Below are positions 49,370-62,215 of a DNA stretch of 64,000 bases, in pieces; position 1 is the stretch's first letter, and each line of letters begins with the position of its first letter. A program made the position numbers and the translations under genes. Below the pieces are notes generated by a model. The model did not search any database. It saw only the letters and a list, made by a program, of their open reading frames with translations, and was not told the DNA's origin. Source of the DNA: Mytilus edulis (Eukaryota > Mollusca > Bivalvia > Mytilida > Mytilidae); the NCBI RefSeq assembly GCF_963676685.1, contig NC_092344.1, positions 101,276,749 to 101,340,748 of the forward strand, written 5' to 3'.

Positions 49370-52300
49370 TGTAACACTTCTTTACCCATATGCCAGGTTC
49401 ACTTATTCCAGGATATTTGTTGTAGCTTGGTGAAACTAAACCGGGAAGTAAAGCATTAGGGTAGAAAGCTGTTAGTTTAGGCATCATCTTGGTTTGCCTA
49501 AATCTATCCACGGAAAATTACATACATTCAATAAACCATGGCATTGAAAGTAATAGTTGTGGTTTGTTTTAAGTTTTAAATTGTTCGATATCTTTTCAAG
49601 ACAATTTTTAATTTCAATAAGTCTTTTAGCATTGTTTTCTGTAACTATCATCAGGACTTCCTCCTAAAAATGTATGATCTTTGTCAATTACAAGTCTTGA
49701 TTGTTCAACTTTGGTGTGTATATTTTCTTTCTGTTTAATATTTACATACTCAGTGATGGTAACTTTTTCCTCTGTTATTCTAATTCTTGTAGTTGTTTTG
49801 CCTTTGAACGTACTGTATAGGATTTGTTTTATCAATGGTGCTATTTTAATTTTGAATTTCTTTTTACAACTGAGCCAAAATTTTATGCTGTTATGCATGT
49901 TTTTCTTTCATTTTTCCAAACTTCAGAACATAGTTACAACGTCGTTTGTTTTTCATTTTTGATGATGTCAGCTTCAGGTATGTCTATGTTTTTATTCAAA
50001 TAACTAATTTTTAATTTTTCTAACTCTTCCGACGTAAAATCTGTTTCAACCTGTACAGATTCTTTTCCTTAATGCTGTTTTGCTTTCCTTGTATTTAATT
50101 ATTTTATAGAAGACATTTTTCTATTCCATCGATTTTGTTTTATACTACACTTGTCTTTGGTGGTATTGTTATTGTTGATACATTGTTTACGCTGTTCATA
50201 AGGCTTTTCAAAATATGCACCTAGTGTTGATTTAGTAGCTTACTCCCACACATTTGGAGTCCAAGTTGGGCCTTTGTTGAATCTTAATGCAGTGTCATAG
50301 CATCTTGTATGCCATGCTTCTCTATCACAGTGATTCAACATCTTTCAATCGTCAAATTTCGTTCGCATGTGTATCCAGCATGCGGCCAAATTAGTGATAA
50401 AGTTACCTAATAAAGATCTTGTCATACGGGCAACATTGTTGAGGAGAAAGCCAGATCATGTCTCATTCCAGATTGTTAATCTGATTTACATAGCATGTAG
50501 TACCTACCCTCTTGAATGCTCTTGAGCCTGTAATGATGTACCTCGAGTACCACATTTCTGATAGTTGAAGGAAATTTCATCATCACCACCATTGTCATCA
50601 TCATAATCATCATCAATTTCATCGGATTGTGCTTTATTATTCTGGTTTTTGAAAAAAAAACCTTCATTGCATCTAGTGTGATCTCCATAAATGTGTGATG
50701 TATATCTGATATCATGTTCCAAATTTTTAATGGCTATTGTTTTATTTATTTCTGAGGACCTCCTTCTTATTGAACATCGGAAAGCACTTACAATTCTTAT
50801 TCTGGTTCTTTTACATAGAATGCTTTTTCCTTTATAACAAGAATTTTCATTCACTTTTTTTTTAATTACCCCTAAGACACTTGGTAATGTGATTAAGGTG
50901 GCTAGGGCGTCTTAATTAAAATTGATAGAATTTTTTGATAACTTGTTAAAATGAAGTTTTTATTATGCTTTTTTCAAAAATATATTAAAAAGTATGGGTC
51001 ACCAGACTTTTTTTTCACGCTACAGGTTGAGAAAATTGTCAGATTCTGTATAGATTATGCATGGAAAATCAAATTTTATGTGATAAAAAGAAAACGTACT
51101 ATTAGAGCATTAAGATAAAATGTGAGAAATTTTCTTATAACATGCCTTCAGATAAGAAAAAGAAAAAATGGGGTCACCGAACTTGTTTTCTTGCTACATG
51201 TCAAAATAGGTAAATTCATACCACTTTTTTTTATATAAATTACTTCATCTGAGTTATCTCCCCTTTTTTGGCAAGGCTGGAAAAAATCTAACCAAACACA
51301 AACAAGGTGTTTTAGAGAAATTACACCTGTAATTATGATAAAACACACAATTGTCTATATTTATATCAAAAGTCTTTTACATAAATTACATACAACTCTC
51401 AAAGTTTGCATATTTCATCAAATGTCTAGACCGAAGTTATCTGCTTCTTCAAAATCCAAGATGGAGGAATACACCCGAGCCACCTTAACTTTATATAAAT
51501 GTTTTTCCCGAACAAGTACACGTTGCATAATTTGTGCATGGATGGACGAGTCGCCATTTGCAATAAAATGCATTTAACGCACTCCAAAATTGTTAGCTGT
51601 CAAAAGACCCTCAACATTGATGTCCGACTCCATTGATTGACTTGACTTTTTCTAGTTTTTAAAGCATTAATGATCTTTAGGAGTTATTCCTTGCGAGTTA
51701 CATCTATTGCAAATATAGAAATATTTATTACGGATTTGTTTAGTTTCTGCACCAATTATAACAGCAACTCCTCCATGAGAGTTATAGGTGTGCTGGTGCG
51801 ACCTTTTGCTCCATCCACTATCACAAACAACCGTTATAGATGGAATATCTGGAAGGAAATGTTTATTTATAAACAAATTAGTTTTATACTTTAAAACCTA
51901 ATAAAATCATTTCACGAACATTTAAAGAATGCCACTGCAAGGATGTACATGTTCATAAAGATCATACTAGATGCCTCTTCCAACATACATTTTGTAGTTG
52001 CTATTGAACATTTGTTAAACAGCAATAAATAAATCAATAAATCATTCAAGTAAGGGACACTATTTTGAAATACAGGAATGCTCCCCTCTGTAATTATTAT
52101 ATCGTGGTAGTAAAAATAAAATAAAAATGGACATTTAATGAACAACATTAGAAGTGCAACTTCACCCTTTAGAATATTCTCCTAGATATTTTACATATGT
52201 CACTCTTTACAGTTTTATTTTTTATTGAATTATTTATTTGTTAATTCAGCTCTCATTATCATGATTGTCATTTGTCAATGATCATAGTTTTGTGAGGTAT

Positions 52301-53085
52301 ATATATATATATAACTGTATTAAAATTATGCACACCTTCATGATATATTTTCTCTTCTATTGCTATCTTTTTCTCCAAGTCTATGGCCGATGACATTTCT
52401 TCTTCTACTATTACTTTCCACCACTGATTTATTTCGTAATCAATAACACTAAATGTGTTCTGTGCCATAGTTGGTGAATCCATGCTGACCAATTGTTTAT
52501 TTAGGTGAGCTAAACCGTTTTCACTTACTATCGAACCCCACACAGCTCTGACATTGATGTTATAGTGTCTTGTTCAAACGTTTAATTATTTGGGGCAACT
52601 TTTAAATTGACATGAATTTCCACATCCCGTACATTTAGCAGCGATAATTACAGCGTGTTTTAAATGAGCTACCTGGGATTCAAAAATTATTGGAACTGCA
52701 CCGTAAATAGCCTTTTCTCTAGCTTTATCACAAATTATAGCATAGCATGTTATCTCTGAAACATTTTTTTGTAAACACACTTAAGTTTATTATTCTATAT
52801 GCTGTTGCAGCTATATTGTTATTTTCTACACTTTTGAGTTATTCATCAACAGACATGTAACCTGGAATCTCTTTTTTATAGTTGGCTCTAGTAGTTTAAT
52901 TATCCTTCTGGTGTTAGAAATTGCTCTATGCTTCTTTATTATTCTTACCCCAGCCCTTCTTTGAAAATACACTTGAAAACATGTTCGACATTGCCTGAAA
53001 CTATCCGTATTACTTGTCGTTTTGCTCTGTGTTTACCAGAAGCTACACCAAATATTCTCGACTCTTCCTTTTTTCTTGCAATTGT
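49370..53085 (-). pseudogene. Mutator-like transposase followed by YqaJ-type nuclease, degraded (copy 2)
   Basis: Read on the minus strand in pieces: RIIKKHRAISNTRRIIKLL (about 52900); CTGCGNSCQFKSCP (about 52600); WGSIVSENGLAHLNKQLVSM and KIYHEGV (52543-52330); VVCDSGWSKRSHQHTYNSHG and GGVAVIIG (51840-51760), holding the first expected catalytic Asp; MHFIANGDSSIHAQI (about 51560), holding the second; NHITKCLRG across the MITE insertion; LEHDIRYTSHIYGDHTRC; FITNLAACWIHMRTKF; FNKGPTWTPNVW (about 50250). Then comes a YqaJ-like domain: LVIDKDHTFLGGSPD (about 49670), LIEIKN (ExK) and YYFQCHGLLNV, ending with FYPNALLPG near 49440. Many frameshifts and stops. Family naming is from remembered motif order. 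Confidence 0.75.
50897..51484. mobile_element. 588-bp MITE with TTAA target duplication, inside Mutator-like copy 2
   Basis: TTAA at 50893-50896 and 51485-51488. Ends GGTGGCTAGGGCGTCTT and, reversed, GGTGGCTCGGGTGTATT are short imperfect TIRs. Collapsing the element plus one TTAA rejoins HLYKVNHITKCLRG in frame on the minus strand, which fixes the boundaries. TTAA suggests piggyBac-type mobilisation (inference; the ends are not classical piggyBac). Confidence 0.85.
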
Positions 53086-53514
53086 TTAATTCACAATAAA
53101 TAACCTGATAAAAAACTCTACAAATTGAATGTAATCTGTTGTAATGACATAGGAAATATAGCTTAATAAAATACATATAAAACCACATTTATTTTAAATT
53201 ACATTTTATTCATCTTTCATGTAAAATAGACATTTTATATATGATCTATTATAAAGCAAACTTCATTTAGAAGAATAAAAATTATAATCAGATCAGATTA
53301 AATGGGCTTCATGGGAGATCGAATAAAATTGAGACTGAAAATGGGGAACGAATGGTTTTGTAATCAGTTCGTGCATTTCAACAAATTATTTAGTATCTTA
53401 CAACACTTCAAACAGTTTTACAAACTTTACTAACCGTTTTACATTCATTGATATGGTTATATTTATAAATTAACTGTTTACAAAATTTAGATTTTTTGAA
53501 ATACTAAGGCTTTT

Positions 53515-53715
53515 CTACCTCAGGCATTGATTACCTTAGCTGGATTTGGCAAAACTTTTAGGAATTTTGGTCCTCAATGCTCTTCAACTTCCTACTTTAT
53601 TTGGCCTTTTTAACTTTTCTGGATTCGAGCGTCACTGATGAGTCTTTTGTAGACGAAACGCGCGTCTGGCGTATATACAAAATTTAGTCCTGGTATCTAT
53701 GATGAGTTTATTTAC
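53515..53715 (+). repeat. interspersed repeat family 3
   Basis: GGTCCTCAATGCTCTTCAAC, GGATTCGAGCGTCACTGATG, GTAGACGAAACGCGCGTCTG and TCCTGGTATCTATGATGAG. Lies between the two oppositely oriented Mutator-like relics. Confidence 0.8.
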
Positions 53716-54479
53716 TAACTTTCATTAAGTTTCAATTTGTGAGGATCAGCGATCAGCCTTTGAACAACTTCCTGTAAATTCAGGATATCACTACTCCTAA
53801 ATATTTTCTACAAGAATACGTATAATTTTTGAATTTATGATCGTTTCCAACCAAAAATATTAAATAATATTTTGTACATCATCAAAAAAACAACGATTAT
53901 AATTTTGCGTAGACATATTGAACTTTAAAAGCAAGGTAGAGACGAAGACAAATCAAAACAAACTGGTACACATGATGATAATTCAGGTTTTACATGGTAA
54001 TTGAAATTGTGCATTGATTATGTCTAACATGTTCCTTTTGTTGAAACAAATTCAATATTTACTGATTTTTTTCTCTTAAATATGAAAATTTAATAATATT
54101 GATAAAGTTAAGGTTGCACTACGTTGAAAAGTATGGCCACCTCCACGATTTCTCACATGTTGGTACGCAAATTGATATTTGACTTCATTTATCCAAAACA
54201 AAGGAAATTTTCAATTCTCCTATCCCATAGATGTGATCCTAAGGTAAATTTGTTTAATAAATTGTCTTATATTTTCGTCCCTTGTTTTCACAGAGCTGTG
54301 TATGAAAAATTATGAACGTTCAGTTCAATCAAAAAATTAGTGCTTTCGACATTGTTTTATTATTAAAAAAAATGGATAAATATTTATATAAAACAACAAG
54401 AAATCAATGTTTGGGTTTGATATAATATAATTTTGAGGGCACTGAAAAGTTAGCCATTTTTTATACTTCAACAATTCTG

Positions 54480-56095
54480 TTTGTTATGATGAACCTTTAG
54501 AAAACTGTTCCGAAGAAGACAATTGATAAGAAGCCTGATTTCATATCACATATACTCTTTAATTTCAAATGTTTGGCTTTAGGCGTTCCTAATGAAGGTA
54601 AATCCAGAAAGGGCTTTTTAATGACACTGGTTGAACTGAAAGCCCACCTATAAAACTTAAAAATCGAAAGGTGTTTGATACAAGTCATAATGGATATCGT
54701 ATTGTGAATCAAGATTGCTTGGAATCACATGTAACTGCCATTACAATGCATGGATGCCATTGTTTAAGGCCATACAAATAGCTTCCAATCGTGAATCTCC
54801 ATCGAGTTTGCAGACTGAAATGAGATCTTTAGGTTTAGCAATTTAATTTGACACTAGTCCTTAACTACAAGAAAGCAGGATATATGATGGCAATGCTATA
54901 GCAGTATTGGGGAGTATTTCCACTGGAAACGGTTCTTCCTATTTGAATGCAATTCTGAGTACTCTTAATTCGTCTGGTATTTCACAACCAACATTTTCAG
55001 CCATTGAACATGGTATTGGGAAGTGCTAAAATAGTATTCTTGATCAAAGTATGTTAGAAGCTGGTCAAGAGGAGCGCCAAATTGTAATTGAGAAAAGGGA
55101 TTTTCATAATGAGATACCATCAATTACTGTTAATATGTATGGAGGTTAGTCCAAGAGAACTCACAAAGACAGTTATAATGCTCTTGTGTATGTGCCTATT
55201 ATAAAAGAGAACTATTGCATCTTGGTGTGCGTAATAGGTATTGTTATATCTGAAAATTATATGAAAAATAGTGTTAGCACTAAGAATATTCCTCTCATAA
55301 TAATTATTGTAGGTAAGTCGTTGTTGGAAGATATGCACTTATAATGAGAGCAAAGGAAGTAAAGGAAAAGGATGTAATGATAAAAAAAAAATAAAGGAAA
55401 AGGATGTAGAAAAAACAGAAGCAGTAAAACATCTTCGTCATGATATTCTAAATTCAGTCCACCATGTTTTTGGAAAACACAGTAACTGTTCCGATTTTTT
55501 CACAGCAGAGGTATAATCTAGCACAACCTAAAAATACCGTATACTCACTTCTCTACAAGATCAAGATGAAAGTTCAGATATATTTGAAGACAAGAAAAGA
55601 CTGTGGACTGAGGGAACATTTATTTAGGCACAAGAGGAAACATGTAAAGGAACTGATACAAATTACAATGCTATTGGCTAGTACCTAATCCAATATGTCT
55701 GTACTTTATTGTCACGAATAAGTGAAAAGGCTGATCGTTTGTTAGGTAACAACACAACCAATCTTGCTGAATCTTGGATGCACATACGGTGCAAGTTTGG
55801 CAGAGGAAAGATATATAGTTTATGTAATCGAGGTTCGTGTCATTGGAGGCGCTTTGGTGGTAGATTGCGTGTAAATAGTGGCCCCGAGTGGTCTCCTAAA
55901 GTTTGACAAAAGGCAACAGCTACGCAACCAGGAGTGTTTCAACGAATAGAAAAGAAATGAAAGGTAGGATAAAGGCGAATCAGAATTGCAACCTATTAAA
56001 TCAAGAGGGATAATCAAACGTGCGTCGAGAAAGAATGCAGAAAAGGAAATGGAGAGGGAAAACATAAAAATGTACAAAACTTTTTCTAACAGGTT
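54480..56095 (+). pseudogene. Mutator-like transposase relic (copy 3)
   Basis: Plus-strand pieces in order: GYRIVNQDCLESHVTAITMH (about 54690); VLGSISTGNGSSYLNAILST, GISQPTFSAIEHGIGK, then stop; EAGQEERQIVIEKRDFHNEI and PSITV (about 55060-55135); MYGG, stop, SKRTHKDSYNAL; LRHDILNSVHHVFGKHSNCS (55440-55490); KADRLLGNNTTNLAESWMHI; NSGPEWSPKVW (about 55890). Order matches copy 2 block for block, though the segment with the second catalytic Asp was not found. No YqaJ domain follows; family 1 repeat begins at about 56160. In-frame stops and shifts show it is dead. Confidence 0.75.
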
Positions 56096-56159
56096 ACCAA
56101 TTTAACACCTATTAGATCATTGAATATTATTTTTATTGGTACATGTATCAATATAAATT

Positions 56160-56635
56160 TGTTATCGGTAAATTATTGTTTTTGTTGCTGGGATGTATAA
56201 GTACCCGGTCACGCCCACTTGTATGTATGTCCTGATATATCCATCTGACGAGTTAAGCCTTTTTCAACTGATTTTTATAGTTCGTTCTTATGTTGTACTG
56301 GTATACGGGTTGGGATCCCGCACACATGTTTAACCCCGCCACATTCTGTACGTATGTGTCTCTCCCAAGTCAGGAGCCTGTAATTCAGTGGTTGATGCGG
56401 TACTTATTTGTGTTTCGTTCATTTTTTTTACATACATAAGGCCGTTAGTTTTCTCATTTAAATTGTTTTACATTGTCATTTCGGGGCCTTTCATAGCTGA
56501 CTATGCAGTATGGGCTTTGTTCATTGTTGAAGGCCGTACGGTGACACCTATAGTTGTTAATTTCTGTGTCCTTTTGGTCTCTTGGAGACAGTTATCTCAT
56601 TTGCAATCATACCACACCTTTTTTTTTAATTTTAT
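56160..56635 (+). repeat. interspersed repeat family 1
   Basis: GTATAAGTACCCGGTCACGC, ATCCATCTGACGAGTTAAGC, TTTAACCCCGCCACATTCTG, AGGCCGTTAGTTTTCTCATT and CTATGCAGTATGGGCTTTG. Confidence 0.8.
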
Positions 56636-57164
56636 GTTAAAACTAATTTTGCCAAAAGCACACAAGCTTTGCGGATCCTCCTATTCAGATACAGATTAAT
56701 TTCACAGTAGTAAAACAATTACACTGGTATAAAAATGTTTGCCTTTATAAATATGTTTTGGTTCATTTGTGCAATAAATGTTCTCTTTATTTATATATAG
56801 TTGGAACGATATTGCACATATTGTAGAACTATGTACAGTTCTTTCCATTTGACGAGACTTGCTTCATGATTAATGTACATCATAAATGATTTGTTTCCAC
56901 ATTTTAATTGCATTAGTGTATTAAGTAATGGTTGAATTAAACTTTGCTTTTTTGATAGATTCATGAAAATTGTTGAATTGAAGTTAATATACTCCTCCAT
57001 CTAGTGTGACAAATTACAAACCCAATATTGGAGTAAAGGGGTTGAGATACTTAAAAATTATAAATAGTTACTATTTACCTCACTACTAATTTTGATTTGG
57101 GTATCGACGTATGGTGAACGTGTCTAAATTAGACTAAATGTGAAACACATTGAAAGCGTTGGAA

Positions 57165-57560
57165 GAAAAAGATGAAATCATTAACAATAAGTTCCTTAAA
57201 AAAGGCAAGGTCTTATGGACCAGATGCTATCGATGAAACGGAGGATATTTCTTTTACAGATCTAACTGAACTGCAAAGTGAATATCTTGAAAAACAATGC
57301 AGCGAGAAAATCCCGCACCCGGAGGTGGTTCTTAGCTGGCCCCTAAAGACAGTTTTCACAATTTCAGTGAAGATGGACCGTCAATCTTAACTCCAAAACA
57401 TATGAATGGACTAAAATTAAAAAAAACATACAAGACTAATAAAGGCCAGGGGATCCTGATTTGGGACAGGCGCTAAAATGCGGCGGGGTTAAACATGCTT
57501 TGTGAGATCTCAACCCTCCTCTATACCTCTGGCTAATGTATAATAAAGAAACACATAGCA
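57165..57560 (-). repeat. interspersed repeat family 2 (minus orientation)
   Basis: Reverse strand: GAGGGTTGAGATCTCACAAA, GTTTAACCCCGCCGCATTTT and ACCACCTCCGGGTGCGGGAT. The 72-aa frame on the plus strand is the repeat read backwards. Confidence 0.8.
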
Positions 57561-57654
57561 ATAACTACAGAAAATAAAGTACATTCATAAAGAGACATCA
57601 AATCTCAATAAGCGAGATTTTGCCTGTATTGCAAACCAAGGATGGTAAGCGCAA

Positions 57655-57990
57655 TGATAACTTCTAATTCGTAAACAAAAACTAACATAAACTATTTACT
57701 AAGTAACCACAAACTCTCACATGTTTCCCCATACAAGTGGTCTTCAAATCTGAAAACAAATAATATGATTTACAAAATTATTTACGTCGCAAAATGCTAC
57801 TGTACACTTTGACCGAAATGGCTCGAATGAATCATCTAAATTCACACGTGCATGAACTCAATATTCCAAGTGAACCGACCTCACTATAAATGACCAAACT
57901 CGTGTCTACTATAAACAAACAACATGTTTACTTGTTCGATTTGTGTACAACTTTGATAAATATACATGTACTCCACAAGACGATATACAA
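57655..57990. repeat. direct duplication, copy 1
   Basis: CTTCTAATTCGTAAAC, GCTACTGTACACTTTGAC, GGCTCGAATGA, GAACTCAATATTCC and ACTATAAACAAACAAC align with copy 2 at 61690-62215 in the same order and strand. Confidence 0.75.
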
Positions 57991-59024
57991 AACAAAAGAA
58001 AAGAAATATATAAAAGTAAAATCGCAAAAATACTGAACTCCGTGGAAAATTCAAAACGGATAGTCCCTAATCACATGGCAAAATCTAAACACTAAATAAC
58101 TTCACTGCATATGGAATCAGTTAGCTATAATTTCATATGATCTGTGTCATATAAATCTTTATGTTGCATAGGTACCGCAACTAAGTGTGTAATGCAATTA
58201 TTTTACATATATAGCTATATTTATAAATACGATGTTTTTTTCCATCATCCTTGACGGACCTCTTTATCTATCTGTTATGAAGTAGATAATTAAGCAGTTT
58301 GGGCTCCCACAAAACTGGGGTATTTTAAAAATATATACTGCTTATGTCAGGATTCGTGGAAGCGCATTTTCTCATGCATTGGCGCTTATTTTTGTCAACC
58401 TAGGGTATTTAAATTGATAGACAGCCTTTCTCTCCGAAGCCTACTTGAGACGCCTGGACGAGTTACATTAGCCGAAAGTTTAAAGTACTTTTCATTTTTT
58501 TTTCATATATAAATTAGAAGAAATTATTAAAAATATATCCCTGTAAACTAAATTGAAGAGCTTGCCTGTTTTCATCCTTCGCTGTTCGCCACTTTGCTTT
58601 TGTACATCGATGCCATTAACAAAGATATGGCCAATGAACGTTGATCTTGCACATTGAGTCGTAGTTACGGTACATTAGTTTTATAATACCCAATGATTTA
58701 AACGCATTTAAGCGAGGTATCTTCATTTTGAAGAATAATTACGTGTATAATATATTTATAATTATTTTGTAAAAGGCATCATATGTATTTATTTGATAAA
58801 TGTACTATTTACTAAATGAAATGTTCATGCAATAAACAACTTTCATGTTCGACGCATTTCTGTCAAAAACTCAGGTTTTAGTGAACATCATTCGTGCGTT
58901 TAGGGGCATCATCACTTCCCGTTCCAATATTGAGCGAGTGGCCGGGAAAACTTTAATATTATATTGAACGAATTATTCGGCAAATTAAATTCTAATCATT
59001 GACAAGCAGCACTGCTGTCATTAG

Positions 59025-59460
59025 GGAATTGACCCCAAGGGTGACTGGGGAATAGAAATATGGTCACTTGGTCTTCTCCCGACCGGCAGTAAAACGCTTG
59101 CCGAAGTGGTGCGTCCGTTTGGCTGTGCGGGATGTATCAAGTTCGCAGTCACGTCCGGTCAGAAGGGGGACGTTAAATCCGATGCCTCGTGTAAAGAGAG
59201 TGCCTCGCTCTTTGCACGTTAAGAACCCTTGCAACAACTCTTTTGAGGGGTCCGTAGGTGGCCTGTTGTAAGGCAAAATTTCTATCCCTATCCAATATAC
59301 CCTCATTTTCCAGTGGCAGTCCAAATTTCCACGACCATCATCCTAGATGGCCTCTATTACAACAACCTACCTATTGTATTTATTGTGAACTTGTTCTCTT
59401 CCTGAATATGCATGAAATATTTGCCACTGGACGTTAAGCAACCAACAATCAATCAATCAT
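59025..59460 (-). repeat. interspersed repeat family 6 (minus copy)
   Basis: Reverse complement of the 34955-35350 copy at high identity, ending in CAACCAACAATCAATCAATC. The two coding-looking frames here (67 and 86 aa) are repeat-derived. Confidence 0.85.
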
Positions 59461-60079
59461 TAGGGAATTGTAATTAAGTACTTACTAAACAAACATTATT
59501 TCTAGTTTATCTTGCACAATGACGATCACTAAGACGCTTGATGAATGTTAATACTGCAGGGATACAGGCGATCCCCTCTATCTGGTAAATCTAAATGACG
59601 TCAAAAAGGCGCGCATAATTGACCGTTTTTTTCCGGTGACGGAACAACTCGAAAGTGGTGTATTCAAACATATTGGGATCATGCCAGTTTTAGTTGAATA
59701 AAAAGAATGATTATTAGAATTTTATCAATTTGTGGTAAAAAAATATAATCAAATACCAATAGAACATGTAATTTATGTCCTCCTTTTGTTACTTTTATTA
59801 GTTGAAATGACATGACGGAAAAAATGCAGTTGCAATAGACATGACGAATTTACGAATGAAAATTCAATTGGTAACATTGTAATAACAAGCGCCAAAAATT
59901 TAATAAGGCAGTAATAGACGCCTGGATTCAACGAGGAGACTGTTTTCAACAAAGCACATTCCTTTGCCAGGGCTGTGCCAATTGTGCAGAACAGAATAAT
60001 TTTCAACTAGAATTGGAAACCATTATAAACGTCAAAGATCGACACATCAGAAGAGGAATTCAAGAGTGTAGTAAATTTG

Positions 60080-60240
60080 CTAGAAAAGTATGAATGTTCG
60101 GTTGAACAACAAAGGTTAGCTCAATACCCAACATAGAAAACTAAAGACTAAGCAACACGAATCAACCAAAAACCTGGGGTTACCTCAGGTGCTCCGAATG
60201 AAAGAGGATGCTTCATGTTGGTATATACTAATACGCTTGG
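60080..60240 (-). repeat. interspersed repeat family 4 (minus orientation)
   Basis: Reverse strand shows GGAGCACCTGAGGTAACCCC, TTTGGTTGATTCGTGTTGC and CTTTAGTTTTCTATGTTGGG. Confidence 0.6.
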
Positions 60241-60496
60241 GCAGAGTTTTACATAACTTGCAACCAGTTGGGACTACTTACTGAATACTCTTTTGGGTGG
60301 TTGATGTTTCAACTGATTTTTTAGGTAGTTAATGTTTTAACTGATTCTATCCCAAAAATTTCCAAATCCCGTCCCCATTGTTAAAAATGTTACATTTTGT
60401 CATCGTTAATAAATGAGAATTTGAATCATCAAACGTTGGAAAAGGATAATTGTCATCAAAGCACGTGTTTGTAAAGGTCTTTTAGATTTTTTTTAG

Positions 60497-60865
60497 ATTA
60501 TGTGTCCAGCAGAAATTATGTCCTTAAAAGCTGTCTGGACGACTTAATTGACGGCATCCTATCGAAACAAAACTCTACTTTGGAAACCGCAACGTGTATA
60601 GACTATGTATACTATATGATAAACTCGATGTTTAAATCTTCACTATGTTTCATGCAAAGTCTGTTAACCTACTACAAAACTGGAAGCAAATCTAAAAACA
60701 GTGTAATTACAAACCTGATTCATGTGTTACCTAACCCAAAGAGGATTCTGCGATTGGAGGACAAATGTTTACCAAACATTGGTTCAAATATGATGAAACA
60801 ACCCAGGATAATGCTTTGCATGATTTTTTAACGTTGTTCCAACAAGAGGATTTTTTGCAAGTTTC
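60497..60865 (+). pseudogene. unrecognised exon-like ORF, possibly frameshifted
   Basis: A TTTTTTTAG acceptor-like site precedes 60497. The frame continues through SSRNYVLKSCLDDLIDGI and LEDKCLPNIGSNMMKQ to a stop at 60831. The next frame then reads TQDNALHDFLTLFQQEDFLQ, which looks protein-like, suggesting a one-base shift near 60800. No repeat family covers it and I recognise no domain. It could be a decayed gene fragment or chance. Confidence 0.3.
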
Positions 60866-61689
60866 GGTAACTATAAGTTAATTTTAACTATAAGTTGATT
60901 TTTTTAGATGATCGTAACTGTCTGTTTCAACGCAGCATTTTCTGATAAATAAAGCTGTCTGGCATGCGAGATGGTGTACATCATCAGCTAACATTGTGAT
61001 AACAATGAGGAACGATCACTGGAAGGGAGTGTAACATCCTATTGGTAAGTGCACAAATGGTTATGAATTCGCGATCATTTTTTTTTATCTAGTTCAATAT
61101 CAAAATTAAAATGCATTGGGGGTTAACAACATTATATTGATACATATATTTGATATAAATAAGGTATTGGCCATTTCATATTAATGGCCAGTTGGTAAAA
61201 TTTGAGATTTGTTTTCTTTTTTCCCTACCATTTGTAGGGACAATAGTACCTTTCGAGAACCTGGTATTTTATAGGAATTCAAGTGAAAATGAGACGTGTG
61301 AATACTATAGGTATTGTAATCGGTTATATACCCGTGGGTACATTCTTCCAGTTTAAAAAGAAACTTAGAAAAAAACACAGTTACATTATATACATTTTGC
61401 AGAAATATAATGTATCGACATACATGTATTTTTTTAACTTCTGTGAAACCTGACTTTTTACTTACTATCCTACAATTCGAAAAATTTCCCACTAGAAACG
61501 GACCAATTATAGACATTCTAAGCCATATATGCTTTCGATTTCTCTATAAATTTGGATATTTACTAAGAGATAAAAATAAATGTAATATCCGTCACTGACA
61601 CTCACTCATTTCAACTGAACATCACATTTCGATAATACTTGTCTATTTTGTTTAATTTTTTAATTATGTGTTTATTATGTTCAACTATT

Positions 61690-62215
61690 TACATTAAATT
61701 CTAATTCGTAAACTCAAACGAGCATAAAATATTTATCAAATAACCACAACCTCTTACATGGGAGACGCCACTTGTAGAGACAAGCGCACTTTTTATTATA
61801 AAAATTAGTATAATATTGTGGAAAGTTCATATAAATACACAGGTATTATTTAAGCAGCTTGTACTGGTTTCCCCATACTTTTCGTCTACAAGTCTATAAT
61901 ATAAATAAATTAATAATATTATTTATTTGGCAACATGCTACTGTATACTTTGACAGCAATGGCTCGAATGACTTTAAACCACAGGCTAAGTTCACTCGTG
62001 TTTGAACTCAATATCCCAATAGAACGGACCTTTTTATAAATAACCAAACACGTGTCAACTATAAACAAACAACATTTTACATGTTCGATTTTGTACAACT
62101 TTGATTTGGAAGGCAATAAAGAACAATTATTGTGTTGTCAACAACGTCTCCTCTATTTGCTAAAAAGAATCGAGGATTAATATTCAGTACCTACTCCACA
62201 AGATGGTCTTAATCT
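61690..62215. repeat. direct duplication, copy 2
   Basis: Aligns with 57655-57990, with an extra ~100-bp segment near 61760-61860 and ~90 bp near 62105-62190. The shared end is TACTCCACAAGA. Confidence 0.75.

Noticed and set aside
59064..59324. 67- and 86-aa frames on both strands with GC-rich codons
   Set aside because: Both fall inside a family 6 repeat that also occurs, inverted, at 34955-35350.
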